NCBI GenBank assembly: GCA_015501595.1
Contig: JADNRX010000115.1
Coordinates: forward strand, 81,360 to 145,359
DNA: 64,000 bases
Direction: 5' to 3'
From: Hymenopellis radicata
Taxonomy: Eukaryota > Basidiomycota > Agaricomycetes > Agaricales > Physalacriaceae
Under the pieces are notes generated by a model. The model did not search any database. It was not told the DNA's origin and saw nothing but the letters and a program-made list of their open reading frames with translations. The position numbers and the translations under genes were made by a program. Positions 45,229-55,860 of the stretch are shown piece after piece (the first letter of the stretch is position 1; each line of letters begins with the position of its first letter).

Positions 45229-46265
45229 ATGTTGGTCAACGTCCTCTCCGTCTTAGCTCTCTCCGCGATCACTCTCGCAGCCCCGGCCGTACGGGCGCCA
45301 CTTGACCAAGGCATGAAAGTGCGCGCTGTGGCCAGATGGGATGACAAGGAGTTCAAGGAGAAGGAGTTCAAGGATAAGGACGACAAAGACAAGGATTGCG
45401 ATGAGAAGGACGATAAGAAGAAGGACTTCAAAGACAAGGACAAGGCGACTTGGGTGGTACGTATATAAGCTTGCGCTTAACGTGTTTCCGCTAACGCCGG
45501 CGTATTCAGACTTGGGATGATAAGCACGACCGGAAGGACAAGCATGACGGAAAGGACAAGCACGACGAGAAGGAGGACTGCGATGACGAGAAGGAGAAGC
45601 ACGAAAAGGAGGAGAAGGAGAGAAAGAAGCACGACGATAAGGATAAGAAGTATAAGCGCCATGACAAGCAGGACGGGAAGGATAAGGACGACGGGAAGGA
45701 CAAGGACGACAAGAAGGAGAAGGACAAGGACGAGAAGAAGGACAAGGACGAGAAGAAGGACAAGGACGAGAAGAAGGACAAGGACAAGGATGACAAGAAG
45801 GACAAGGACGAGAAGGAGAAGTGCTTATCGGGGTGCAATGAGAAGGACGAGAAGGAGAAGGAGAAGAAGAAGCACGACGAGAAGGAGAAAAACAAGGACA
45901 AGGATGACAAGAAGGAGAAGTACAAGCGCCACGACGAGAAGGAGAAGGATAAACACGACGAGAAGGAGGACTGCGATGACGAGAAGGAGAAGAAGAAGCA
46001 TGACGAGAAGGAGAAGAAGAAGGACAAGCACGACGAGAAGGAGGATTGCGATGACGAGAAAGAGAAGGAGAAGAAGGAGAAAGAGAGGAAAGAGAAGGAT
46101 AAACACGGCGAGAAGGAGGACTGCGATGACGAGAAGGTGAAGGGGAAGTACAAGCGCGACGGGAAGGATAAGCACCACGGAAAGGATAAGCACCACGGAA
46201 AGGATAAGCACCACGGAAAGGGCAAGCACCACGGGAAGGGCAAGCACCACGACAAGCACTACTAG
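45229..46265 (+). CDS. secreted, highly charged Lys/Asp/Glu/His repeat protein
   Basis: Two exons (45229-45456; 45510-46265) joined in phase 0 across a 53-nt intron (GTACGT to TTCAG, branch CTAAC) give about 327 residues. A classical signal peptide, MLVNVLSVLALSAITLAAP, is followed by an almost uninterrupted KDK/DEKE low-complexity chain. Within it, EKEDCDDEKEK recurs four times and a KCLSGC pair sits in the middle, so cysteines are regularly placed in an otherwise Cys-poor chain. The C-terminus is a His-rich array, HHGKDK/HHGKGK repeated five times and ending HHDKHY. Expected to be intrinsically disordered and outside the cell; the acidic Cys motifs and His pairs suggest binding of divalent metal or of polyanions, which is inference only. 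I know no family with this make-up. Long frames on the opposite strand are composition shadows. Confidence 0.85.
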
Positions 46266-47123
46266 TCATCATGCCGCTAGTAACTTATATATATGTACCA
46301 CGGACTTCTTGCTGCTCTGGCGCTTCATTTACTCCGGCCAGCATGGACACCTTGTATTTATTGGCATTGTCGTAGCGGTACCCACTTGATCGCAATCAAT
46401 ATGAGTTCCTCCGCATTCATTTCAGTTTCCTCTTTATGCTCAGTAGCACAACGGCCAAAATTTAGCACCCTGTATTGAAAAACATAAATCAACTGCAGAT
46501 TGTTCATTCGGAGTTTGATGCAGACCTTCTCCAATCTAAGACTGTCCCCGCAAGAGATGCACCTTGCCATGAGCGATCTGTCTGTTCCCAACAACAATAT
46601 ATCACATAACCCTCTGAGCAAGCTCAACAGCCCCAGTCACCTTTGGAGCATCCTCGTCCATCGACAACACGCGAGAGTCGAAACAGAGTTCAAGAATAGT
46701 AAGGAGACTCCTCGATCGCTATAGACGGCCTCAACAGCAGCTCGCAAGCCTCGATACTGCACCAAAAAGAGGGCTGTAGACGTTTTCGGCCCTGCGGCTT
46801 TGAACAGCGCACAACTGACTCTCAAAGTCATACTGAGATAATCTGTTGGGTTATCCTGCCTCAATTTCAAGGCCTGCTATCCTTACATCTGTATTATTGC
46901 TCTCACTCAAACTGCGCCACACAAAACTTGATATGTACGAGCTGATATTGTTTGTTATATACGCGTTCCCGTGGTCTACGGTAGCTATAGCTATAGCTAG
47001 CAAATTCAATACATAAATAGATAGAACGACAGAGCATTAAAACAAAAGAAAAAGAAAAACCAAAACAATTTGAACGGATCAAGCCTTCTCTACTTCTTCC
47101 TCCTCCTTGATACCGACGTCGGG
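46266..47123. other. intergenic region between converging genes
   Basis: Terminal regions of the charged-protein gene (plus) and the Gln/Pro-rich gene (minus). A short AGCTAT repeat occurs near 46981-46998. No gene seen. Confidence 0.45.
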
Positions 47124-48251
47124 TCACTTCAATGGATTGAAACGGTTATTTTCCTTGTCGTGACGAGTTACGCCAGCTTCAGGTGCCTTAGAGGGCTCCC
47201 CTTCAGACTCTGCCACCCGCCCAACTCGAGGGCAAGGCGTAATCCACTCCTCCGTCTCTTTCGTGACATCGGTACAATCGATAGTCTTCTTCCTGCGATG
47301 CGCATGCGGCTGCTCGGGACAGTTTGGAAGCCCAGGGTCCTGTTGAACACGCTGCTGAACGCCAAACTGTCCTGGAGCACCAGCATAACCAGCGAAGCCT
47401 TGCTGTCGTGGCTGAGGGGGCGGCCAGTGCCCATACACCGTCCGCTGCTGAGGCTGCATCTGAAACCGCTGACTGGTCAATCGTTGTTGAGTGTGCCTAA
47501 GCGTCGTCTCCGCCGCTACCGTAGTCTGCTGATGAACGCCAGGAGGTGGAACATTCATCGGCGGGCCCTGTATGAGGCGCGGCTCATTGTTGACTGGGTA
47601 GGGGAAAGGTGGACGCGGTTGATAGACTTGCGGGTACTGAACAGGGATTCCCTGAGCGTGCTGGGGGAGCTGCGGAGCGGCCTGGATGAGCGGCTGACGT
47701 TGTACGTTGGCTGGCCTTGGGGACTGTTGACGTTGTGGCAGCCCGGGAAGACCTTGAGCTCCAGGGAATCCTTGCACAGGCCCGGGGGGTTGTTGGTGTT
47801 GCGACGGCCCACGTACACCTTGAGCTTGAGCTTGAACAGGGATTCCCTGAGCATGCTGGGGGAGCTGCGGTGCGGCCTGGATGAGCGGCGGCGGCGCCTG
47901 ACGTTGTACGATGGCTGAAGCTTCAACAGGCGAAGCCGTGTCCCCAGACCCTCCCCACGTCGGATGCTCCTTCACTCGGCAAGTCTCAGGCTGATGGAAT
48001 TTCGTTCCAGCGCCAGGCTGGCGACGTGCAGCACTGATATTAGGGATCGCTTTCGCAGGAGCCTTCTCCGGACGTTTGGCGTTGTCATATATATCGAACA
48101 GCGCTGCAATTTTTGCACCTTCCTGCGCGACATGAACCCCCGCCGCTTGCGGAGGGAGGTTGAGTGCTGGCTGAGCCGCTTGCTGTGTCCTATAGCGTTG
48201 CTGCTGTTGGAGCATCGCAGGTGTCATTGGCGTCGGTGGGTGATGGTTCAT
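47124..48251 (-). CDS. Gln/Pro-rich low-complexity protein
   Basis: The start MNHHPPTPMTPAMLQQQQRY at 48249-48251 follows directly on a splice acceptor; the upstream intron (GTGCGT at about 48302 to ACAG) lies in the 5' UTR, as no upstream ATG is in frame. About 375 residues rich in Q, P, A and G. The only ordered-looking part is EGAKIAALFDIYDNAKRPEK near the N-terminus. A 20-residue unit, PLIQAAPQLPQHAQGIPVQ, occurs twice and is almost identical at DNA level (47638-47697 and 47825-47886), so the repeat is recent or under homogenisation. The tail is polar and basic (HAHRRKKTIDCTDVTKETEE, ending NRFNPLK). Likely disordered; a nuclear or RNA-associated scaffold is possible, but no domain shows it. 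Confidence 0.75.
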   Translation of the reverse strand: MNHHPPTPMTPAMLQQQQRYRTQQAAQPALNLPPQAAGVHVAQEGAKIAALFDIYDNAKRPEKAPAKAIPNISAARRQPGAGTKFHQPETCRVKEHPTWGGSGDTASPVEASAIVQRQAPPPLIQAAPQLPQHAQGIPVQAQAQGVRGPSQHQQPPGPVQGFPGAQGLPGLPQRQQSPRPANVQRQPLIQAAPQLPQHAQGIPVQYPQVYQPRPPFPYPVNNEPRLIQGPPMNVPPPGVHQQTTVAAETTLRHTQQRLTSQRFQMQPQQRTVYGHWPPPQPRQQGFAGYAGAPGQFGVQQRVQQDPGLPNCPEQPHAHRRKKTIDCTDVTKETEEWITPCPRVGRVAESEGEPSKAPEAGVTRHDKENNRFNPLK

Positions 48252-48894
48252 CTGTATGGCTGGTTTAATTACTAGTTCGACGGAAAAAATCACAGTAACG
48301 CACCTCGAGTGGCTGATACGTTGGAAAGTAAGAATGATAGATGCTAGCGTCTATCGATGCGTTTTATAGGCGACAGACGCGTCCACTTGAAGCCCTAGTA
48401 ATACGGTAATGACTTGTGTAGGGTCGAGGTGGCTGAAGGAGGGTAAGCATTGTGAACTCTCGTCGAACAATGGCATCGCGACGGTCTTTTTCGGGTGGCC
48501 CGCCATTGTCTCCCTTTTCAAGAAGGCGGAAAATGCGGAAATGGTCTAAGCATTGTGGCCATGCCCTGTGGACAGAGCTACCAAAACGGGTAACGGGCTT
48601 CGGTGGCTAGAGTTGGGTCATATCGCTTCCTACCAGGGCTACGTTTAAGTCGCACGGATCAGTATGGGAGGGATAAAGGCACGAACACTGATTTGTCGAC
48701 TCCCAACTCACAATCAAACAGACCGCCACTGAGTGTCACAGGAAGGTTCGCAATCTCCTCGCTCACAAAATATTCGACGCCGCTCGATCCACTAGTAGTC
48801 ACGATTATGGGATGAACAGTCCAACATAAATCCACTACTACTCACGGCCCACCAGGATTCAAAAACAAGGTTCCCTGGGACTTTGTCGGCACAG
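48252..48894. other. promoter region of the Gln/Pro-rich gene
   Basis: Contains the 5' UTR intron described for that gene. No other feature seen up to the duplicated segment. Confidence 0.4.
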
Positions 48895-49925
48895 AGTACT
48901 TGGCAACGCATTGCGAGAGTCACTCGGGTCGGTGGGACATCATAGTAAGCGCAGGAAAACATACTGTCCGCAGGTTGGTTCTCGCATGTGGGTGGTCGTG
49001 AGAACAAGGAAACTGAATGGGTGAAAAATATAAGCGATGGGACGCGACGAACAAGATCACCAAGCGTCGAAGAGAAGAAAAAAGGGAGAAGAACGTGACA
49101 ACATTCCTCACAGAAAATGCGTCAAAGAGCGCCAAATGGAATGAAAGCTGAATGACGACTCGTACCTGCGCTTCATCTTATATATCATGGCAGAACAGCA
49201 CAGCACCGCACAGATACTCGAGTTGTAGATAAAAGAAAAGCCGCGCCCTGAGTAATGTTGCGCTGAATTTAGATGGGTGGTATCCGTCTCTTGAATCCGG
49301 ACTCAATCTGCGACCGTTTTAGGACAAGCCCCCTTGAATACTGCGAATGAAGACTGCATCTCAAATTTTCAAGTTTGTGGATGGTGGGAGACTGGAGTCA
49401 AGAAAAGTTCGGGACCCGGGCCGGACAAAGTATGGCTTCCTTTCTGACCATCACCATGCATTGATGCAACCTCAAAAAGATTGGGTTCGCGCACCACATT
49501 CTGCGCTTTAACCGGTTCTAGTCGTAGGTGGCGGCCCACACCGCCAGTGGTGCCTTGCCCGGCTAAGAATATGGGACACATCAATGGACGGCGTCACAGT
49601 TGGACCAGACCTTGCAGCCCCTACAGGAAGGATCGTGCAGACATGTCGTTTCCTTTGGTGATGTTGGTGTTGTATATTCAGCTTGGACGTGGACTTCGGC
49701 GCATGCAGATGTGTTATTGACAAAGGCTTGGCTGGGCGTCTATGGGGTTTCCGCTCTCTGCGATGCCGGACCCGTCATGGATACCTATCGACCTTTCGTC
49801 TCTAATCATGCCAGGATTCGCTTGGTGTCTCCCGGTGCCAAGCTCGCTCTCTGTGCAACCACCTCCTCAGTCCGTTCTATCACCTCCGGCAGCTTCGACC
49901 CATGTCGACGGCTGACTGTATCCAC
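48895..49925 (+). repeat. segmental duplication, copy 2 (about 1.0 kb)
   Basis: Partner of 43775-44925 in direct orientation, about 5.1 kb downstream. Relative to copy 1 it lacks several short pieces; for example CCTTTGTCCTGAAGGTGG of copy 1 is reduced to CCTTTGGTG. The duplication brackets the charged-protein gene and the Gln/Pro-rich gene. Confidence 0.8.
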
Positions 49926-50472
49926 AAGGAATGTCTCAAGCGGATCTCTTTTGGGTGCGTTCCACCGGCTGAAGTCGCGTGTAGCTGCCCTCCTGCACGT
50001 CGCAGCGGATCCATACGCGTTTTTCTCCCCGTGGACCAAGGGAACGAGCGTCAGACGGGCGGGCGCCAACGAAACGCCGTGCCTGGGGTCAATGTATCGA
50101 ATTGCATTGTGTACAGGATGCCATAGGCGCTTTTGGTATTATGAGATGTACGAACAAGTAAGGGTTGCCTTTATATGGAATCTACGTGTCTAAAAATGTG
50201 CAATACTTAGTCCTCTTCACACTCCTCCCAAAGATCCTCTCCTCCCTGTTTCCGCCGCACAGCACTTTTCAAATACGGGTCACATCATGGGACAGAAGCG
50301 ACAAGTACTCCAGATCCTTCGACTTCGTCTAACGCGATTCAGATTCTTGACTTTATGGATGCCGTATCTGATGAGGCAAATTGTGTTATTGACAGGAATT
50401 CATGCCCGATATACAAGTAGAACCGTTGAATGTTGGTTTTGTCCGTAGATCAATATAAAATTATACAGATAC
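49926..50472. other. intergenic region
   Basis: No gene I can support between the duplicated segment and the 3' end of the RFC-like gene; short frames only. Confidence 0.4.
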
Positions 50473-51768
50473 CTAGGCGTACAACTCAAACATATCCATC
50501 TCCATCGCCATGTCGTAGAAAAAGTGCTTGAATCGATATCTACATCAGTCGCGTCAAAACCGGTCTTGGGGTGCAGACCAACCTTGTATATGCTCATAAC
50601 TTTCACGACCCATGCCTCCAGATGATATATCTTCTTGCTCCCAACACGCATTCGCACCTGCGCGTTGTTAGTAGATCCGCGACTCACATATACAGCCGCC
50701 CAATGCATAACATCCGCCCGGATGGCTTCATCTACCCGACTCGCTACACGTTCCGCGATAGTCTGTACAAAGAAGTGGTAAGCCGAACATCCGCAGGACA
50801 GACCTTGAGGATAACCGTCGGCGGGATACAGTGGCTCAGCGGTTCGTAAAGCTTCTAGATCTGCCGCACCTCCATTACGCGCGCTCTGCGATGACCATGT
50901 CGCCGACCTTGGTGCAGTAGGTCTCCCAATCAGGCTTTGCTATCGTCAACGGCCCCGAGAGGTCAGGTCGGGTCAGGAATAGACGTTCAATGCAAGTAGG
51001 AAGAAGGGTACGTCTTGAGCGCTTCCAGGACAAGGATGGCCTTGCGCATATTTCCCTGTGAGTCGTCGATCATCTTGTCAGCCGCTTCGAGAAACCGGCG
51101 CGTTTGCATAACGGCTTGCATCTAGGAGACGGAGGTGCAAAAAAAAAGATCTATGTGCCTCTTTTTAAGAGACATCGACTTTTGATAGGTGCGATGAGAC
51201 GACTGGTGCAGAGGATAATGCTCATGTTGCTCATGTATTTCTCCAGGGCGTCCCGTGATAAAGAATCGGCTTCGTTTATTATGACGACTGGGCAAACAGG
51301 TTGAGTGCGATGTGATCAGGATGAGGTGCACCTTTGAATCGCTGCTTCGCATTGCTGGGTTTGGGCTATATCCTGTATCACCGTCCTCCGGCCTCGCTGT
51401 TTCCAGACATCGGAGATCTTCCACGGGGCGCCAGCGCACCTCGGTGTTATTTCGATATGAAAATTGCTTTGGACGAGGTTGACTTTTACACTAATTTCAG
51501 CCGAGTTGGAAATCTACGGAGAAGAGGCAACACAACACAGCTTTTCCACTCCTTGTACGCGTCTTTTTTCCTGCGCCGGACGGCCCGTAGAATAGCATGT
51601 GGGGAAAGTCGCCAGAAGATGCTTAGAGCGTGTTGTTGGCAGGCAAGTCATTCCTGAGAGGTCCTTGTGGTAGTGTAGCGTATCGAGAGTTCGGGGGCGG
51701 TACTAGAGGTGCACTTGTTGTATTATGCGGCATTGAAAGAATATGAACTGAACCGACCTGGTCAACAT
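50473..51768 (-). pseudogene. replication factor C small subunit (yeast Rfc5/human RFC3 type) with many short deletions
   Basis: The minus-strand parts are unmistakable: YRPRTLDTLHYHKDLS, the Walker A segment FPHMLFYGPSGAGKKTR, VQSNFHIEITP, VVIINEADSLSRDA, EKYMSNM, SRLIAPIKSRC, SGPLTIAKPDWETY, KLYEPLSHCIPPTVILK, TIAERVASRVDEA, KKIYHLEAWVVKVMSIYK, and the C-terminus MAMEMDMFELYA, stop at 50473-50475. RFC is the ATPase clamp loader that places PCNA on DNA. The start exon lacks bases for the usual LWVDK; pieces are missing after Walker A, inside IQD..IAQTQQ and, critically, between SRDA and EKY, where the residues LxRALRRTM are normally found. A frame stop lies before VVIINEAD. One intron in the 3' part is only 30 nt, yet keeps CTAAC. 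The 3' half is well preserved, the 5' half is eroded, so this is most likely a decaying copy with a functional gene elsewhere. Confidence 0.8.
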
Positions 51769-52150
51769 GATGATGGTGGGAGAAAAGTAACGAATCGCGT
51801 TACGTCACGGCGCGATTCGTTTCTCTTAAACGACCATGACCGGTCAACAAATCTCTTGCCGCCAGTCTCATGGTTGTCAGTCCTTCGCTATGTCCGGCGT
51901 TGTATACCACCTGCATCGACGATTACTCAGAAGACCACGCTTCATGTAGCACCTCTCTACCGCTGAAAGACACGTTGTACATCGATGGTCAATGCGCATC
52001 CATCTCACATGATTTGCACGGGACGGACAATGGCCCTCGACCAAGAACGGCATAAATGCGCTGTGGACGCAGTCACAATGGTACACCTCTATTACTGTCT
52101 TCCACTACAAGCATGTCCGACTATAGTGAGTTCAATCCCACCTCAAACAC
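51769..52150. other. short intergenic region
   Basis: Contains an inverted pair around 51793-51823 (AACGAATCGCGTTACG facing CGGCGCGATTCGTTTC). Otherwise a presumed shared promoter between the RFC-like relic and the coiled-coil gene. Confidence 0.45.
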
Positions 52151-53841
52151 ATGGCGCAACACTCAGCGTTCCTAGACGATGCTATGCTCTCGTCAGACGA
52201 TGTACGTCCCTTGGTCGTGGTTCAACTTGCGACTAACCCATGAATAGGATAGCGAATACACTGTGGCCTGCACGCCAATCGACGAGTTCCGTCGAGTCTC
52301 GATCCATTCCGGAGACGAACTTGACGACGACGGATATTTGGACAGGTCGCGGATGATGGTGGAGGCCTTGCAGGAAGCCGCGTCTGCCGCCAAGCACGAG
52401 TCGCATCTTATCGACGAGCTTCGCGTTGTGTCAGCCACTCTTTCCAGAGACCCCCCTTGTAGACCCCCTTCTCCCCCCGAAGCGAGGACAACCCGCTCTC
52501 GCTATCCTCCAGTTGGACAAGGACCGTGCGCGCGCCATCGCTGATGACCTCGCAATCGAGCGCTCCTTCCATCGAGCGCGTGTCGACGAGCTCCGAGCAT
52601 CCAACCTCGACCTGGAACGCGCCATTTCCGATGTCCAAACCGCGATGCAGCTCCTCGCGCGCGCCAAAGTCGCCGAGACGCGCGATTTGGCTGTGCGGCT
52701 CGATCAAGTACATGATCACCTGCGCGTTGTGTGGGGGATGTTCTACAAAGTGTTTGTAGCAGTGGCGGAGAATTGCGACAAGGCGAAAGAGCAGCGCGTC
52801 TACGTTCTTGAGGGGGAGAGGCTTTTGGAAGAGATTTCGGTGAGGAAGGGCAAGGCTCTGCGGGATTACGAAGCTGCCAAGTGGTGGAAGGACCAGGAAG
52901 AGCAGTATGCGCGCAAGCATGCAGAGGTTACGGGTGGTCACACGATGTTCATTCAGAAGACGGAACAGAATATCAGGGCGTTACAGGAGAAGCTGAGAGC
53001 GGGGCGTGTAGGGAGAAAGGTCAACCAGCGTACGAAGGACCTGTTGGAGAAGAGAGAGCAGGAGGTGGGTGAGAGGGAGAAGGCGGTGAAGGAGAGGATG
53101 GACGCGCCGTTAGAGGTGGCGCTGATTGTGCCCAGCGCCAAGGCGCGTGCGTTGGAGGAGCGGATTCGGGATATGGACACGGCCGCGGAGGACCTGAACG
53201 CTGATATTGCTGGGCTTCGCCTTCAACTTGGGCCGCGGTTGGTGCTTGAGCAGCGTCGTCAGGAACTGCTGGCGACGCTGTCAGCGGAACTATTGGAAGC
53301 GCCCAAGGTTAGAGAGCGGTATGTCGAGCTTAAGGAGGAGCTCAAGGAGAAGACGGAGGAGCTGGAGGAGTGGGGTGAGATGTTCCGGCATAACCAGGCC
53401 GAGTATAAACGCGCCTCGTTCGACTTGCGCTTCCTGGACGCGGAGTGTCGGAGGGTGCAGAACAGGATTGAGGGGATGAAGGCGCACAAGGATCGTGTTG
53501 AGCGCCGGACGGTGGTGGTGGTGGATGCTGTTGCTGCTGCGACGAGTACGAACAAGCCGAAGAAGAGGGGGCAAGTGGAGAAGAGGGATCTGGCGCTTGC
53601 GGCGATGCTCAAGGATAAACAGAGGGCGGTGGAAGATGCGCGGCGGGAGCTGGAGAAGGCGAGAGAAGAGGAGGAGAGGGTGAGGGGTGCGGTGATCAAG
53701 GAGGGGAGGGAGGCGAAGGAGAGGATCCTGGGGCTGAGGAAGGAGGTTGCGGGGTTGAAGGTCCGAGTGGAGCAGGTGAGGCGTAAGGTGAATGTGTTGG
53801 AGGCGAGGAGTGGGGTGAGGGAAGAGGGGGACGACGTGTAG
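52151..53841 (+). CDS. long coiled-coil protein
   Basis: Start MAQHSAFLDDAMLSSDD at 52151; intron 1 (GTACGT to AATAG, 52201-52247); exon 2 DSEYTVACTPIDEFRRVSIH to HLIDELR; intron 2 from GTTGTG at about 52428 to TCCAG at 52512; then one long exon beginning LDKDRARAIADDLAIERSFH and running to TAG 53839-53841. About 510 residues, nearly all charged heptad repeats (LEKREQEVGEREKAVKERMD, YVELKEELKEKTEELEEWGE, RRELEKAREEEERVRG). The N-terminal 60 residues are acidic and not coiled coil. No motor, kinetochore or other catalytic motif seen. A structural role, for example at the cytoskeleton or spindle pole, is the usual possibility, but nothing here decides it. G/C and codon use are uniform with the neighbours. 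Confidence 0.78.
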
Positions 53842-54129
53842 TGGTTTTTATTTTCATACTTTGTAACTTATTTATTCTGTCGGGCGTGTTGTACTAGTAG
53901 TGCTTGTCTCCAGTCAATCAGATATATACTTCTTCCGATTTAGCATCTTGGTTCTAAATGCATGTTGTAGGACCTAGGTAGTAGTACAATCCTGCAATAA
54001 TGAGGGAAATTGAACTACCAATAGCCACAGGAGACATGTTGCTTGTGCAATGTGCTCAGTGTTCGCCGTCGTGCCGCCTATACTTAGTCGTGTGGAGAGA
54101 TAAAAAGACAGATTATACAGCGATAAGTC

Positions 54130-55860
54130 ACAGCTATTAGCACGACGCTCTAACCAACTGAGCTAGGAGTTGGCCGTTCGAATAAGGTGGGGCGCCACAC
54201 TGTGTCTGTTGTTCGAACGCATTTCCTTACTTGAACCCCCCGGATGACTTGACAAAAAAAAGAAGTACGGCTGACGCGAAGAGCCTAGCTATTAGTAAGG
54301 ACGCGTACCGCTAGACCATGCATCCTCTTCCCGAAAGTTGATCAAGTTGTCCCTACTCAGAAATGCAGTGGAAAAAGAGGAGGAATTGACACTTCGGATG
54401 GCCTCTGGAGACGTGGTTCTTTGCTGCCAGTGAGGCGACACCATTTCCTTGTTACGTAAGTTGCCTTTAGGCCCTCCACCTGCTCATATGGAAAAAGCAT
54501 ACCTTGACACACACAAGGACGCATACCGCTAGGCCACGAGTCCTCATGAGAGCAAGAGCAAGATCACATCAATTAGATAACCCAGGTCCGCATACATCGA
54601 CACTGCTCTCTCCCGAGTGGTGAGCCTGCTGTTCAAATAAGGGCGCCACACTGGGTCTGTTGTTCGAATTCATGTACTTTAGGGAGCAAGAACCCCCGGA
54701 TGACTTGACAAAAAAAAACACACTAGACATGAATTAGTAAGGACGCGTACCGCTAGACCACGCCTCCTCCTCCCGAAAGTCAATTTGTCCCTAGCAGTGG
54801 AAAAAGAGCCGGAATTGACACTGCTGGCCTCCGGAGACGTGGTTGTTTGCTGGCGATGAGGCGACGCTATTTCTTTATTACTTTGCCTTTAGGCCCTCCA
54901 CCTGCTGATATGGAAAAAGCATACCTTGACACACAAGGACGCATACCGCTAGGCCACGAGTCCTCGTGAGAGCAAGAGCAAGATCAAATCAATTACCAGA
55001 TCCGCATACATGGACACTTTGCTCTCTCCCGATCGGTGAGGCTGTTCAAATAAGGGCGCCACACTGTGTCTGTTGTTCGAATTCGACCACTTTAGGGAGC
55101 ACAAACCCCCGGATGACTTTACAAAAAAAGTGAATTGAGGCTAGTAAATAAGGACGCGTACCGCTAGACCACGCCCCCTCCTCCCGAAAGTCCAATCTGA
55201 GGTATCCAATACGAGATAACCAGGAGCCGACCTCCTCAAACGGGAAGGCCGCATACGTGAATTGGCCTTCTGTAATCCCGGATTAAAATCGACAAATTGT
55301 GCAGTCGAAAAAGAGCCGGAATTGACACTGCTTCGATGGCCTCCGGAGACATGGGGTTGTTTGCTGCCAGTGAGGCGACACCCTTTCCTCGTTACTTTTC
55401 CTTTAGGCCTTCCACCTGCTGATATAGAAAAAGGATATGCTCAGACGCCGGTGACACACTAAGGACGCATACCGCTAGGCCACGAGTCCTCGTGAGAGCA
55501 AGATCAAATCAATAGGTCCGCATACATGACACTTTGCCTGCTCTCTCCCAAGCGGTGAGCCTAAAAGGGCGCCACACTGTGCCTGTTGTTCGAATTCAAC
55601 TACTTTATGGCGCACGAACCCCCCGGATGACTTGACAAAAAAAAGTGACTTGAACATGCCGCTGAGGCACTAAGGACGCGTACTGCTCCTCTCCCGTTGT
55701 CCCGAGAACGCATGGCAGTACGATCCGGAATTGATAGCCTACTGATGGCCTTCAGCGGGGGGCGACTTGGAAAAAGCTCGTTCCAGCGACTAGGACTAAG
55801 GACGCACACCGCTAGGCCACGAGTCCTCGTGAGAGCAAGATCAAGATCAAAGCTATCAAG
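54130..55860 (-). repeat. tandem array of tRNA-5'-half-like units, block 1
   Basis: Two alternating head types occur on the minus strand. Type A (GGCGTGGTCTAGCGGTACGC then GTCCTTA) is at about 54299, 54741, 55152 and, damaged, 55674. Type B (GACTCGTGGCCTAGCGGTAT then GCGTCCTT) is at about 54527, 54937, 55463 and 55800. Each head contains a good Pol III A-box (TGGTCTAGCGG or TGGCCTAGCGG) and is followed within about 20-40 nt by a T run (TTTTTTTT or CTTTTTCC), with no B-box. Spacers are shared between units (for example GCGCCACACTGTGTCTGTTG, GCCTCCGGAGACGTGG), giving a composite period near 410-440 bp for the first units, with later ones altered. Units differ by many short deletions. No protein frame. 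Confidence 0.8.
54136..54175 (-). repeat. 5' half of a tRNA-Ile(AAT)-like sequence
   Basis: On the minus strand CTCCTAGCTCAGTTGGTTAG continues with AGCGTCGTGCTAATAGC: the acceptor end, complete D arm (A-box) and anticodon arm with AAT of a tRNA-Ile, after which homology stops. No T arm or B-box follows. A T5 run appears about 30 nt downstream (AATCTGTCTTTTTATC). It is the first of a row of similar tRNA-half loci in this block. Confidence 0.7.

Noticed and set aside
45253..46272. Long open frames on the minus strand (up to 339 codons, Ser/Pro/Arg- or Leu/Val-rich).
   Set aside because: They are mirror images of the Lys/Asp/Glu repeat of the plus-strand gene, start without a proper context and lack the intron and signal peptide seen on the plus strand.
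52431..52667. Extension of the coiled-coil protein through MCQPLFPETPLVDPLLPPK as its N-terminus.
   Set aside because: This stretch lies inside an intron (GTTGTG to TCCAG) that joins LIDELR to LDKDRAR in phase; the upstream exons from 52151 give a better N-terminus.
54130..55860. CRISPR-like array.
   Set aside because: Units are hundreds of bases long, repeats are tRNA-like with A-boxes, spacers are themselves repeated, and the genome is eukaryotic.
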